From: Epiperipatus broadwayi
Taxonomy: Eukaryota > Onychophora > Udeonychophora > Euonychophora > Peripatidae
DNA length: 64,000 nucleotides
Reading direction: 5' to 3'
Assembly: GCA_028023455.1 (NCBI GenBank)
Contig: JAQFVV010000003.1
Coordinates: forward strand, 2,396,925 to 2,460,924
The notes under the pieces were generated by a model. That model was not told the origin of the DNA. It saw nothing but the letters and a program-made list of their open reading frames with translations, and made no database searches. The first letter of the stretch is position 1. Each line of letters begins with the position of its first letter. Made by a program: the position numbers and the translations under genes. Positions 11,801-21,761 of this stretch are shown here, piece by piece.

Positions 11801-12054
11801 AAATAAATGAAAATAAAATATTATTTTTAATAACACTTTATCAAATTTTAATATGTTGTAAAAAATTTTTAAAAGTTAAACGTTTCCATATAGGTTAGCA
11901 TATGGAACGGAGCAAATTGAAATTTATTAAAATAATTTCATAAAGTAATCTTTTCAAATACGAATCAAGCCAACCAAATCACCAACAGAAGAAAGAGAAA
12001 TTTTTATATAAGTTACATCAACGAATATATTTTCTACTAAAATATATGGTTACA
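8851..12054 (-). repeat. 3' LTR of the gag-only element (3,204 bp)
   Basis: It is bounded by TGTAACC and GGTTACA. It is nearly identical to 15,063-18,268, and differences seen by eye include a cluster of about five substitutions in the first ~125 bp. At 3.2 kb it is several times longer than most Gypsy LTRs. The 63-codon plus-strand frame at 9,205-9,396 is duplicated in the other LTR and has no recognisable motif. Confidence 0.95.
10011..10196. promoter_or_regulatory. Cluster of three hairpins in the LTR
   Basis: Three stem-loops follow one another. The first is 10,011-10,046 (ATTCCTGTGGATG with CATCTACACATAGGAAT). The second is 10,109-10,138 (ATTCCGCG with CGCAGGAAT). The third is 10,168-10,196 (AATCTGCG with GCACAGATT). 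The last two share the identical loop GATTAACCACCAG but have different stem bases that still pair. The same cluster is in the other LTR at 16,223-16,408. The function is unknown; it could be a protein-binding array or a structured RNA. Confidence 0.55.
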
Positions 12055-12072
12055 GTTTACACCCCCCTACGG
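12055..12072 (-). other. Polypurine tract
   Basis: On the minus strand, CCGTAGGGGGGTGTAAAC directly precedes the 3' LTR. The G-run is the expected plus-strand primer for reverse transcription in this element. Confidence 0.75.
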
Positions 12073-12216
12073 AAAAAATTTATCTTTCTTTAGAGTTCCC
12101 TTTAATCAAATTCTACCAAGGTACATCACAAATTATTATTTTTATTATCCCATCTATAACTTATCATCAATCTGAATATGGTATAACATTTTACAATATA
12201 AATCCCCCTAATTTAT

Positions 12217-12387
12217 TTAAGGTACAGGTTTCAAACTACGTGCGTTGTAGGTGCCTCGGATTCCCTCAGGGGTTGAGAGCATAAATGCGTTCTCTCCCAC
12301 CTGGCTTTCAATCATGAAAGGTCCATTATACAAGCTTAAGAATTTTCTAAATTCGTTTTTCTTTAAGTTGCTAACATGAGGAACTTT
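12217..12387 (-). pseudogene. Residual integrase C-terminus (57 codons) after gag
   Basis: Downstream of the gag stop, in a different frame, an open stretch reads VPHVSNLKKNEFRKFLSLYN, then GPFMIESQVGENAFML, then STPEGIRGTYNARSLKPVP and a stop at 12,217. Gypsy integrases end in a small beta-barrel with the pattern KF-x-LY-x-GPF-x-I-x(4)-G-x-NA-x-L...G-x-YN-x-R-x-LKP, and this fits residue by residue. No start codon leads it and a TGA (12,388-12,390) closes it upstream. It is therefore a scar of the deletion that removed protease to integrase core, not a gene. It shows that the element descends from an autonomous Gypsy element, with a deletion junction near 12,388-12,402. Confidence 0.85.
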
Positions 12388-12401
12388 TCATGAGGCCCCC
12401 T

Positions 12402-14453
12402 CTAGTTTAATGTACTACTTTTAACATTTGTTTGAATATCCTTTTTGTTAAGTAGTTTAATTCCACTAACAGAAGGTTGATTTCTATCTTGGGTCTTTTT
12501 ACTTATATTAGGTTGACCATTAACTCTATTATAAAAATTTGGTCGTTTATAACTACGACTCCTGCTCTCGTATCTTTTATCTCGATAAGGACTTCTTATT
12601 GGAGCAACATTTACATTAGCCATGGAATAGTTATGAGAAGCTCTAGCCTCCTTTCCACCTCTATATTTGTTTTCTAGGTCACATTCACTTGTCTCAAGTG
12701 CATCTAAGATCTCTGACACTTCATCAATTGTGTACTTATCCGCAGCAATTAAAACTTGTTCAATCTGTCGAGGTAAGTTATGTCTTAAGATCCTAACTAT
12801 ATGATGCTCAGACAAAGGAAACGCAGTTAAAGTTTTAAGCTTGACCGCCTGTCCACGAAAAAATTGAGTATAGCTACCTTTATTAGCATTATACTTTTCT
12901 CGAGTAATCTGATAACGCATGTTATCCTGGCGATCTTCACCCCAGAAACTTGACATTATTAAATGTTTGAAATCTCCATATGTTTGAGGACAATCAAACA
13001 AAGACTGCCACCAATCTTTTGCAGCAGCATAAAGATGGTTGCTGGAGATAGCCAATTTTTCTCGTTCTGTAAATGTACATAGAGTAAATAATTCTTCCAG
13101 ATTTTGAAGAAATTCCAAAGGGTTTTCTAAATACTCCCCTTTAAATGGCTTAATTTTTAGAAATTTAAGAGCTGTAGATCCACCCATAGACATATCTGTG
13201 TTCTTAATATCATGGGCCACAGATTTAATTTCCAATGGTTTTTGGAAACTGGGAGTTGGGCGGATATCAGTAAAATTATTATCTGATATAACTACTTCTT
13301 TAACAGAGGTCTCTGTTCCATCTACATAATATTTAGTATTTTGACCAATGACATTATCTTTCCCTTGAGCTTTTTGCATTTCTAACATTTTTATTTGAAG
13401 ATTTTCAATCATTGCCTCTAGTTTCTGCCCTTCTTTAAACTCATTTGATTCATTTGGCCACTCTGGACCTTTGTCCCTCATTTCCTTCCACTCTTTTTGA
13501 ATCACTTCCAAGTCTCCACTAAATTTAGCATTAGTCCTTTTTAATTCTTTATTTTCAACCCTAGACTTATTAATGGTTTCTTCTAAAATCTTTTTCATGC
13601 TACTCAATTCTGCTCTGCTTTCTGTTACAGATTCACTCATGGATTTAAATATACCTTGTTCAAAGGTCGAATGACTCTCATTCATATTCTGAAATTTAGT
13701 TTCTATTTCAGTTTTAATTTCATCAATAGATCTGGCAGATTGAGACTCTACTTCTTGAACTTTATAGTTTATTTCACTAATTATGTGGGCCAACTGACTC
13801 TTTGAGTCTTCACTTGCCACATCAAGCACCTTCAATTTAGTGTCCAAATTTTCCTCGTAGGTTATAAACTTATTTCCGATTTCTTCTATTTGAACTTCTA
13901 AGTGCTTTTTATAATCGAAGAAATTAGCCTTAATTTCTTCTAATTTAATATCAGATTCCACTTTAGCTGCCTTACAACTACTCTCTAAGGATTTGAATTT
14001 TTGGTTAAATTCCTCTACTGTCTTTACTCTAGCAGCTTCAATTTTTTCTTTCACAAATTCCTGAACTTCAGCTATTTTGTTCTCAAAACTATCTAACTTT
14101 TCTGACATTTCTTTTTGAGAAATAGACTGTTCATTTAATTTCTCAGTCTGTTCATTTAATTTTTCATTCATCTCTTTTTGAGAAGCAGACTGTTCATTTA
14201 ATTTTTCATTCATCTCCTTTTGAGAAGCAGACTGTTCATTTAATTTCTCAGTCTGTTTATTTAATTTTTCAGTCATATCTTTTTGAAAAATTAGCATCTC
14301 TTTTTGGGAAAGAGATTGTTCATTTAATTTTTTAGACTGTTCATTCATTCCAATCTCAATGCGTTGAAGCATTATCATAAACCGTTGTTGGAAATCAAAA
14401 TCAGGAATTTCTTGAGTTGTCTCAGGATAATTAAATTCTTCAGAATCAGTCAT
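12402..14453 (-). CDS. gag: Gag polyprotein of Ty3/Gypsy retrotransposon
   Basis: This intact 683-residue protein starts at the first ATG after a ~600-nt leader (MTDSEEFNYPETT...) and stops at TAG 12,402. Residues ~40-125 are a coiled coil with a 13-residue repeat (KLNEQSASQKEMNE and variants). Coiled-coil character continues to about 330. Residues ~430-590 form a retrotransposon gag (capsid) domain, with FLKIKPFKGEYLENPLEFLQ, AKDWWQSLFDCPQTYGDF and a downstream helical region (SEHHIVRILRHNLPRQIEQV). The last ~80 residues are basic (RSPYRDKRYESRSRSYKRP), likely nucleic-acid binding. There is no CCHC zinc knuckle. Either the family uses the arginine-rich tail instead, or the knuckle was lost with the pol deletion just downstream. 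Expected role: assembly of virus-like particles around element RNA in the cytoplasm. An open frame this long in AT-rich DNA implies recent activity or selection. Confidence 0.92.
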   Translation of the reverse strand: MTDSEEFNYPETTQEIPDFDFQQRFMIMLQRIEIGMNEQSKKLNEQSLSQKEMLIFQKDMTEKLNKQTEKLNEQSASQKEMNEKLNEQSASQKEMNEKLNEQTEKLNEQSISQKEMSEKLDSFENKIAEVQEFVKEKIEAARVKTVEEFNQKFKSLESSCKAAKVESDIKLEEIKANFFDYKKHLEVQIEEIGNKFITYEENLDTKLKVLDVASEDSKSQLAHIISEINYKVQEVESQSARSIDEIKTEIETKFQNMNESHSTFEQGIFKSMSESVTESRAELSSMKKILEETINKSRVENKELKRTNAKFSGDLEVIQKEWKEMRDKGPEWPNESNEFKEGQKLEAMIENLQIKMLEMQKAQGKDNVIGQNTKYYVDGTETSVKEVVISDNNFTDIRPTPSFQKPLEIKSVAHDIKNTDMSMGGSTALKFLKIKPFKGEYLENPLEFLQNLEELFTLCTFTEREKLAISSNHLYAAAKDWWQSLFDCPQTYGDFKHLIMSSFWGEDRQDNMRYQITREKYNANKGSYTQFFRGQAVKLKTLTAFPLSEHHIVRILRHNLPRQIEQVLIAADKYTIDEVSEILDALETSECDLENKYRGGKEARASHNYSMANVNVAPIRSPYRDKRYESRSRSYKRPNFYNRVNGQPNISKKTQDRNQPSVSGIKLLNKKDIQTNVKSSTLN

Positions 14454-15040
14454 TTTGAATATTTTATGACTACTATTTCAATATTTTATGAAACTAAGCT
14501 TTTACTTTTCTAAAATATGTGTTTTAGTAATAATGATTAATTAAAATCTTATTCAAGCCGACCAACCATTAAATCCTCACCACCAATAGCTATCCTAGAT
14601 GGTATATATCACACCCACTAAAATAATCTGAACCCCCCACTTCAAATATTTGCAATATTATAACAACTACTTTATAAACCCTTGATAATTTCAACTTTTC
14701 CCAATTCAATCATAAATATTGGTATATCTCAGAATACGATTGCTATGGTCATCAGAAATCTATATAAGTAACCTGGAGAAATATAGCAATAAAACATACA
14801 ATATTTCATCACTATGACAGAGCATTTGTCACATGATAATATTCTTATAATATGGGAAATTAAAATTGTAATCAACAATCATTAATTAATTTAGTTCACA
14901 TTACCATCTTGCACTATGCAACAATCAATTAATCAAATCGCATGTTTATAAAGTGCTAAAAACTATAATTGCACACTTATAATGACTATATAACTTCAAC
15001 ATCTCGGGCCGATAAAATTGTAATCCTACCATATCGAGCC
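14454..15040 (-). other. 5' untranslated leader of the LTR element
   Basis: About 590 nt separate the primer-binding site from the gag ATG. No long open frame or known motif is visible. Packaging signals would be expected here for Gypsy elements, but I cannot identify one by eye. Confidence 0.6.
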
Positions 15041-15057
15041 GACCACGTTGCGCGCCA
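15041..15057 (-). other. tRNA primer-binding site
   Basis: On the minus strand TGGCGCGCAACGTGGTC begins 5 nt after the 5' LTR. Its complement ends in GCGCGCCA, compatible with a tRNA 3' end including CCA. It closely resembles the TGGCGCCCAACGTGGGG class of Gypsy primer sites. I cannot assign the tRNA isotype. Confidence 0.75.
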
Positions 15058-15062
15058 AAAAT

Positions 15063-18000
15063 TGTAACCGTAACTCTTGAGAGATGATGATGTTTGCCAA
15101 AATTGTAAGCAAACTTTCCGTTGGAACCGTAAATCTCGATGTCGATGGCCACCGCGTTTGCGGCGCCAAAAGCTATAACCATACATCTGCTAGCCGACCA
15201 TGTACAAGATAGCGTACTTTGTGGAATTGTATAAAATTATGAAACTAATATATCATCTATGTGATTTCTAATACAGATGCTAGTCTAGGTAAAGCTTTGC
15301 AATTAAAAAATGAATACTTGGGTTCTTTTATAATTTAGTATATCATTGAGACTCTTATTGTTTTGACGAATATAAATTTAAAATTGTTAAGTAAAGATAT
15401 TTGATCGTGAAATTATTTGATAAATCTGTTTATAAGCTTAATAATTAATTTGTACTTTAGACTAGAATCAACTACGCAAAGCCACAATGATGGAAAAGGT
15501 AAATGGGATTTTATTGTACCCTGCCAATCATATACAACCAAAGACGAAAAGCATCTTAATGTTTTCTCAAAAAATATTTATAAACTCTTTCTATCATGTA
15601 GACAATAATATGTACTTAAATGTATGCTCTTCACTGTATGCTATATCCAAAGTTTATTATTTCTGATGTTATGAATGACACATAGCAACGGCACAGTAAG
15701 TTTAACTATAAATCAATCTTTATTTACAAACTTTATGAACAATAAATAGTTTATTTCAATATTTAAATAAATCATAACCAAACAAATAAAATAAATAAAT
15801 GATACTTCAATAGACTTTCTTCAGTACATTTTGTAGGTATAGTTTTAACAAAACCTAATCATACCTTATTTCACTCTACTATAATGAACATTGAGACAAT
15901 TATTAAATTCAGCATCAACCTCTAAAAAAACTAAACATCATTTCCAGATTCAATATATCCCTTCCATAAACTTATAATCATATAATAAATAATATGATGT
16001 ATGTATGATTTCACTATCATGTAATAATTAATTAAAATGAAAATGTAAACTTACACTCCGGTGGATAATAATCAACTAACAGTTAATTATTATGAAGTAC
16101 TTGAATAGAATGTCCCGTTACCATTTGTTAATCTAAACAATAAAATTATGCTTACAAAATGAAGAAGATGATTTAGCAGATTAACTAAACACTTTGCACA
16201 ACTTATATCTGTGAAGCAAACATATTCCTGTGGATGTATTCATCTACACATAGGAATAAAATAATACTAAATGTTTTGCGTATTTAAACATTATCATAAA
16301 GTCACACGTATAATCACAAAATTCCGCGGATTAACCACCAGCGCAGGAATATGTGTAAAATACAACATGGCAATTAAATAATCTGCGGATTAACCACCAG
16401 CACAGATTAAAGCCCTTTAATATTCTAAAAAAAAAAAACATTATAATTTACTTCACAGTAAAGTGCAAAATCATCATCCTCAATTCTTCTGACTATTCAG
16501 AATATGCTAACACTTTAGCAAATGTGGGTTCTTGCTTAGTAAAATATTACAATAATCAGGACAGTTAATGTACTACTTATATTGCTTAAAATAAACCTGT
16601 GTAATATAATGTAAATAATATTGGAATGGAATATAAATCTGGAAAGACTCACAATATCTCACAAAGATTAATACGTCTCATAAATTCATTATATCTTGTT
16701 TAAGCTTTTTCCCGCTAGCGCTATTCTTTGAATAAATATGTTATTCAACCTTTATTAATTTGAATCTAACAAATATAAATTATGAACTTCATATGCGAGT
16801 TCATATAACGATAAAATTTAAATAAATGTATAATTCATTAATTATATAACATTTAACGGTGTGTGTGATAAAACTAAATGTAAAGCATTTATAGTTCAAC
16901 ACGTGAATTTTTAACAGATGTATATCACTAATTGGATTGTATAGTATTTATAATTCCTGATGGGATCCGTTGAATCCATGTACAATGTGTAGAATAATTA
17001 TTATATAAGGCAATAGCTATAGCTGTAGTTAAATTCCATCCATGCACTTATATCCATTTGACTAGTTATTAAGACAATATTAGATTAACGATTGCGTGGC
17101 TTTCCAAACATGAAACAATTCTAAACAAAATACGTAGAATTTAAATGAAAATGTTTTTCATAAAGTTATTAATCACTACATCCTGATCAAAAGTGTTTCA
17201 AGTTTATCCTATCCATGCAAGTATTTATTTATCCATTGCGTTAATCCAGGAATAACTATTTACAGCAACTAATTTATTCATTTTTAAACAGACGATAATA
17301 TTATAAAATAGCTCTAATTAATTTTGAAGAATATTATTGATCCAATTGTTGAACAAATTAACTAGCAAATATCAATGGCACTATAAAGTTAATTATCAAT
17401 CAATATTATATTTTATTAGAATTAAAATGGAAATATTAAAATATTTTGATAGCTTTAGCATTTTATTTTAACTTAAACTTTTTTCTTTTTAAAAAAAAAC
17501 AAATTTTCATTTTCATCAAACTTTTATGATTAAAACATTGATCTAATTTTTCCAAATTATAGATTAATAAACAATTTGAAACATACCAAATTCTTGCAGG
17601 TAATTCTTTCAAACTTAAACTGGGAAGCTCCGACATTTCAAAAATGTAATATTGGAAACGCTACCGGTGATTTGATTCTTGGCCGACCGACTTGAAAAGA
17701 TCTTTAAGTTTAGTGATCCATTTTAAGTAGATACCACTAAGTTATTCTATGTTTATAACAAATTTTGTGGTAATTTAGTTACTTATTAACGGTTTCAAAA
17801 TAAGCTCAGCAAATTGACAACATTTGCCTTTACCATTTTGTTCTTTCTCCCTCCAAAAGACAAAACTAACAGACGATATTCTCTTAGAAATTCGCGCTCT
17901 TTTCTTTTATTATATTGAGACGCCTACGCAATTGCTGTATTTATTTAATAATTTATTTTAATTGAATAAATGGTTTTATAAATTTAATAGAAATAATAAT

Positions 18001-18268
18001 TTTAAGACTACTTTAAATAAATGAAAATAAAATATTATTTTTAATAACACTTTATCAAATTTTAATATGTTGTAAAAAATTTTTAAAAGTTAAACGTTTC
18101 CATATAGGTTAGCATATGGAACGGAGCAAATTGAAATTTATTAAAATAATTTCATAAAGTAATCTTTTCAAATACGAATCAAGCCAACCAAATCACCAAC
18201 AGAAGAAAGAGAAATTTTTATATAAGTTACATCAACGAATATATTTTCTACTAAAATATATGGTTACA
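15063..18268 (-). repeat. 5' LTR of the gag-only element (3,206 bp)
   Basis: It has the same termini and content as 8,851-12,054. It presumably carries the promoter and poly(A) signals, but I cannot place a TATA box or cap site with confidence in DNA this AT-rich. It contains a near-perfect hairpin near 18,095-18,122 (TTTCCATAT/ATATGGAA). Confidence 0.95.
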
Positions 18269-18818
18269 ATATATATATATATATAATATCAACAAATAAA
18301 AAATCCTTCTCCTTTTTTCTTTTCAAAAACTTTATTTTTTATCTCAATACTGAACATATATATACATTAATATACAAAACTCCGTTTCAACTGTTTTATC
18401 TCATACAGTCATTTTCAAGGATCTGCAACAATATTAAATACATATCAACAAATAAACTTCAATTACTTAAAAACTTTCTCTTACATTAACATAATAACAA
18501 ACATATTAAACATATAGAAATATATTTTACTTACAGCTTTCTCCCACTGCTATATTTTATTACTCTTTTTTTTATTTACATTGTTTAATTACAAATATAT
18601 CTTAAAATCATCCAAGAAACTTTCTATACAAATTTAAATACCAACTCTAATTTCCAAAACCTCCCCTTTCTTTAAATTTTATCTAAAACCCATCTTAAAA
18701 CTACATTCTAAACTATATATTTAAATGAATATAAAACAAATTTAAACATCCCCCCTCTCTCTCTCTCTTTATACAAAAAAACTTCTAACAATTTACCTAA
18801 ACCCATTAAGCATTTATT

Positions 18819-19243
18819 TTAATTATACAGTAATTTATATTCCTTATCTACTCCATTAATTCTATTTAGAGTAGGATTATATTTTTTTATATAAAAAAAT
18901 TCTTTAACCATCCTTTCCCTGTAATTTTTAACCTTTCTAACATTTTAATACTAAATTCTTTATGACCTAAACCTTTACAATGAATGTAAATATTTGAATT
19001 TTTGTCATACAAATGTTGTCTAAGTCTAGTTTTTAATTTATTCTTAGTTGTACCAATATATGAAACGTTACCCCCCCCTCTTACAATTTAAACATTCAAC
19101 TAAATATATTCCATTCATTTTGTCAGTTTCTATATTTTTGTATCATTGATTAAATTCCCAATTTCTTTTTATATACTGGTCTAATTTACCTACTTTCCTT
19201 TGTATTTATTATTTATACTTTTTATAATCTTTTTAATCTTCAT
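18819..19243 (-). pseudogene. GIY-YIG endonuclease remnant (left arm)
   Basis: This is the mirror image of the plus-strand gene at 19,348-19,783. The frame is broken at a run of eight G residues inside the codons following LNCKRG, so the GIY part and the YIG part are out of frame. Conserved pieces are the same as in the right arm. Confidence 0.75.
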
Positions 19244-19347
19244 AAAAGTATCTCTAGAAACATTGTAACTATATATATATATAATAGTTACAATGTTTCT
19301 AGAGATACTATATATATAATAGTTACAATGTTTCTAGAGATACTTTT

Positions 19348-19783
19348 ATGAAGATTAAAAAGATTATAAAAAGTATAAATAATAAATACAAAGGGGAAAG
19401 TAGGTTAATTATTAAACCAGTATATAAAAAGAAATTGAATTTAGGAAATTTAATCAATGATACAAAAAATATAGAAACTGACAAAATGAATGGAATATAT
19501 TTAGTTGAATGTTTAAATTGTAAGAGGGGGGTAAGGTTTCATATATTGGTACAACTAAGAATAAATTAAAAACTAGACTTAGACAACATTTGTATGACAA
19601 AAATTCAAATATTTACATTCATTGTAAAGGTTTAGGTCATAAAGAATTTAGTATTAAAATGTTAGAAAGGGTTAAAAATTACAGGGAAAGGATGGTTAAA
19701 GAATTTTTTTATAAAAAAAATATAATCCTACTCTAAATAGAATTAATGGAGTAGATAAGGAATATAAATTACTGTATAATTAA
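19348..19783 (+). pseudogene. GIY-YIG endonuclease remnant (right arm)
   Basis: The first frame (19,348-19,569) encodes a lysine-rich lead and MNGIYLVECLNC, the GIY strand with a following Cys pair. After a frameshift at a G-run the second part reads SYIGTTKNKLKTRLRQH (YIG strand and catalytic Arg), GLGHKEFSIKMLERV, then RERMVKEFF with the catalytic Glu. A further frame change gives YNPTLNR, the conserved Asn. All GIY-YIG key residues (Y, Y, R, H, E, N) are therefore present, but the gene needs two frame changes, so it is dead. In PLEs this domain nicks target DNA to prime reverse transcription. No RT remains in the copy, so it is 5'-truncated. Confidence 0.8.
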
Positions 19784-20187
19784 AATAAATGCTTAATGGG
19801 TTTAGGTAAATTGTTAGAAGTTTTTTTGTATAAAAGAGAGAGAGAGAGAGGGGGGATGTTTAAATTTGTTTTATATTCATTTAAATATATAGTTTAGGAA
19901 TGTAGTTTTAAGATGGGTTTTAGATAAAATTTAAAGAAAGGGGGAGGTTTTTGGAAATTAGAGTTGGTATTTAAATTTGTATAGAAAGTTTCTTGGATGA
20001 TTTTAAGATATATTTGTAATTAAACAATGTAAATAAAAAAAAAGAGTAATAAAATATAGCAGTGGGAGAAAGCTGTAAGTAAAATATATTTCTATATGTT
20101 TAATATGTTTGTTATTATGTTAATGTAAGAGAAAGTTTTTATGTAATTGAAGTTTATTTGTTGATATGTATTTAATATTGTTGCAGA

Positions 20188-20235
20188 TCCTTGAAAATGA
20201 CTGTATGAGATAAAACAGTTGAAACGTTGGAGTTT
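20188..20235 (+). ncRNA. Hammerhead-like motif near the element 3' end (degenerate)
   Basis: CTTGAAAATGACTG, a loop, CAGTTGAAACGTTGG: a 5-bp stem (GACTG/CAGTT) followed by GAAAC and GTT. This is the order core-stem II-GAAA-helix III-cleavage triplet, but the CTGANGA core is disrupted by an inserted T. The mirror copy is at about 18,380-18,427. I read it as a decayed ribozyme of the kind known from PLEs. Confidence 0.4.
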
Positions 20236-20403
20236 TGTATATTAATGTATATATATGTTCAGTATTGAGATAAAAAATAAAGTTTTTGAAAAGAAAAAAG
20301 GAGAAGGATTTTTTATTTGTTGATATTATTGTAGAACATATATATTTTAAAAGAAAAAGTGGATGTACCTTTGCTGTGTTATTATATTTTATATATATAT
20401 ATA

Positions 20404-20745
20404 TAATTATCTTGAATTTGGTCAAAATAAGTATTCATATTTTTAAACTTAATTCAGTGTGTTCAAATCTCATTAATATATTTATGTATATTTTTAACTT
20501 ATATTTTGGATTCACTCAATCTCTCACCATCTTATGCAAAACATTGTAGTACTAGGATGGGAGAGAATGAATTCATGTGGTATCACCATAGGTGTTGTCC
20601 ATAGTATTATAGATTTAGGATATCAGCAATCAGTTAAAATTCATGATTGCTCCTGACCTGTGTATCTCAGGCATGATTGGATTTGGGATACTTTTGCTTA
20701 GATTCTAAATCTTGTTGGATGGACATACATTTTTGACTGGTACAA
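20404..20745. repeat. Large duplicated segment, copy 1, right part
   Basis: Collinear with 24,397-24,750. Shared anchors are AGTGTGTTCAAATCTCA, GAGAATGAATTCATGTGGTA and CTAAATCTTGTT. It continues the unit broken off at 8,456, which shows that everything between 8,457 and 20,403 was inserted later. Confidence 0.75.
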
Positions 20746-21761
20746 TGGATTTTTTTTCTGAGTTTGGATGCCCAGTCATGGGGCTATTAGATATTCTTAC
20801 ACCCTGCAGTACCCTGTATAGTGTTTAATATATATAATGTTTTATTTTCTTCTCTTTTGAATAACACTAAATAATGTATATGTATAAGATTTTTGTATGC
20901 CCAATCATTGTAATTTTTTTCTCAGGTTTATACATCCAATAATATAATCATATTTAATGTCATATATATATAAAAATGTAGTATATATATATGTAGAAGG
21001 ATGTAATTCTCAGAACATTTTGAAAAGTAAGACAATTCTTACAAAAATATATATTTCTTGTACATGAGAATTAAGTGACCCAGCTTTTACTTATATAGTC
21101 TGTGTCACTATGTTAACTGGTGCCCTAATATAAATTTGCCAACAGGTGTTCGTTTAAAACACAGAATTTAATGAAGATGAATTTGAACCTGGTTTCAGTG
21201 GGTTGTAGTAGAGAATTGTTGTTTATTATGAACAAATTTTGTATAGCAATAAGCAAGTATGATAAAAGATAATAATGACTATGTAATAATAATAAAAACT
21301 TTGAGTCTATTCTAAGTGCGGAAGAACAACCAAGACAAGATGGAAAGTGAAAAAGCCAAATAATAGGGTAGATTTTCTTTTCTTTTTTTTTTTTTTGCTT
21401 TCATATTTATAAATGAATAGTTGAGGTACAATCATTATGTTAATGAGTGAACCAGATGTACTTTAGATATATAACATAGACAGCAGTTCAGGATAGCAGG
21501 CAGGTAAAATATATTATGGGGGAGCAACCGAAATAGTAAGGCAGAAGATAGTTGAAGATGGGGAAAATAATTCCAGTAAACGTTAGTGTAGAAAAGAAAA
21601 GACACCATCATAAAAAGTGCTATTTAGATAAAAACATATTAAATAAATAAGTACTGTTCTGAAAGAAAATTGGTTGTTCTTCAGTCACAATGAATTTAAA
21701 ATAAAGACATTTTTTATTCATTTTTTTCTGTCATTTTAAGTGGGGAAGTGTGAAGCAGTTA
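20746..21761. other. Spacer between the two duplicated segments
   Basis: No gene or known element is recognised. It includes short TA tracts (20,965-20,995) and a T-run near 21,383. Confidence 0.4.

Larger units (their letters stand above)
8851..18268 (-). mobile_element. Gag-only Ty3/Gypsy LTR retrotransposon, young, pol deleted
   Basis: A 9,418-bp element in minus orientation: 5' LTR 15,063-18,268, PBS 15,041-15,057, leader, gag 14,453-12,402, integrase tail remnant 12,387-12,217, PPT 12,055-12,072, 3' LTR 8,851-12,054. The LTRs have TGTAACC...GGTTACA ends. By eye they differ at fewer than ten substitutions plus a few homopolymer indels over 3.2 kb, so insertion is recent. Protease, RT, RNase H and the integrase core are missing. 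The element keeps the cis signals and gag but needs pol in trans. This architecture matches gag-only terminal-repeat elements described in plants (TR-GAG). It interrupts copy 1 of the 3-kb duplicated segment. Confidence 0.9.
18286..20329. mobile_element. Palindromic pair of GIY-YIG (Penelope-like) elements
   Basis: Two copies of a ~1-kb element lie back to back around 19,265-19,320, almost perfectly inverted: 18,286-19,265 on minus, 19,320-20,329 on plus. Outer ends are AATATCAACAAATAAA and its complement. Each arm has a GIY-YIG gene remnant followed by a ~500-bp 3' region with a CT/GA microsatellite and a hammerhead-like terminal motif. Arm identity is high, so it is younger than the PLE pairs at 1-3 kb and 27-29 kb. 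Both sides are TA microsatellite, and it sits directly beside the LTR element. Part of the spacer is a short direct repeat of the arm start. Confidence 0.8.

Noticed and set aside
12477-12677. 66-codon plus-strand frame
   Set aside because: Shadow of the gag coding strand.
14946-15186. Two overlapping minus-strand frames across the PBS and LTR end
   Set aside because: They run through non-coding cis signals and overlap each other in different frames.
20120-20549. Overlapping frames on both strands (101 and 87 codons)
   Set aside because: Low-complexity Phe/Ile/Tyr/Asn composition spanning the palindrome 3' end and the duplicated segment; no motif.
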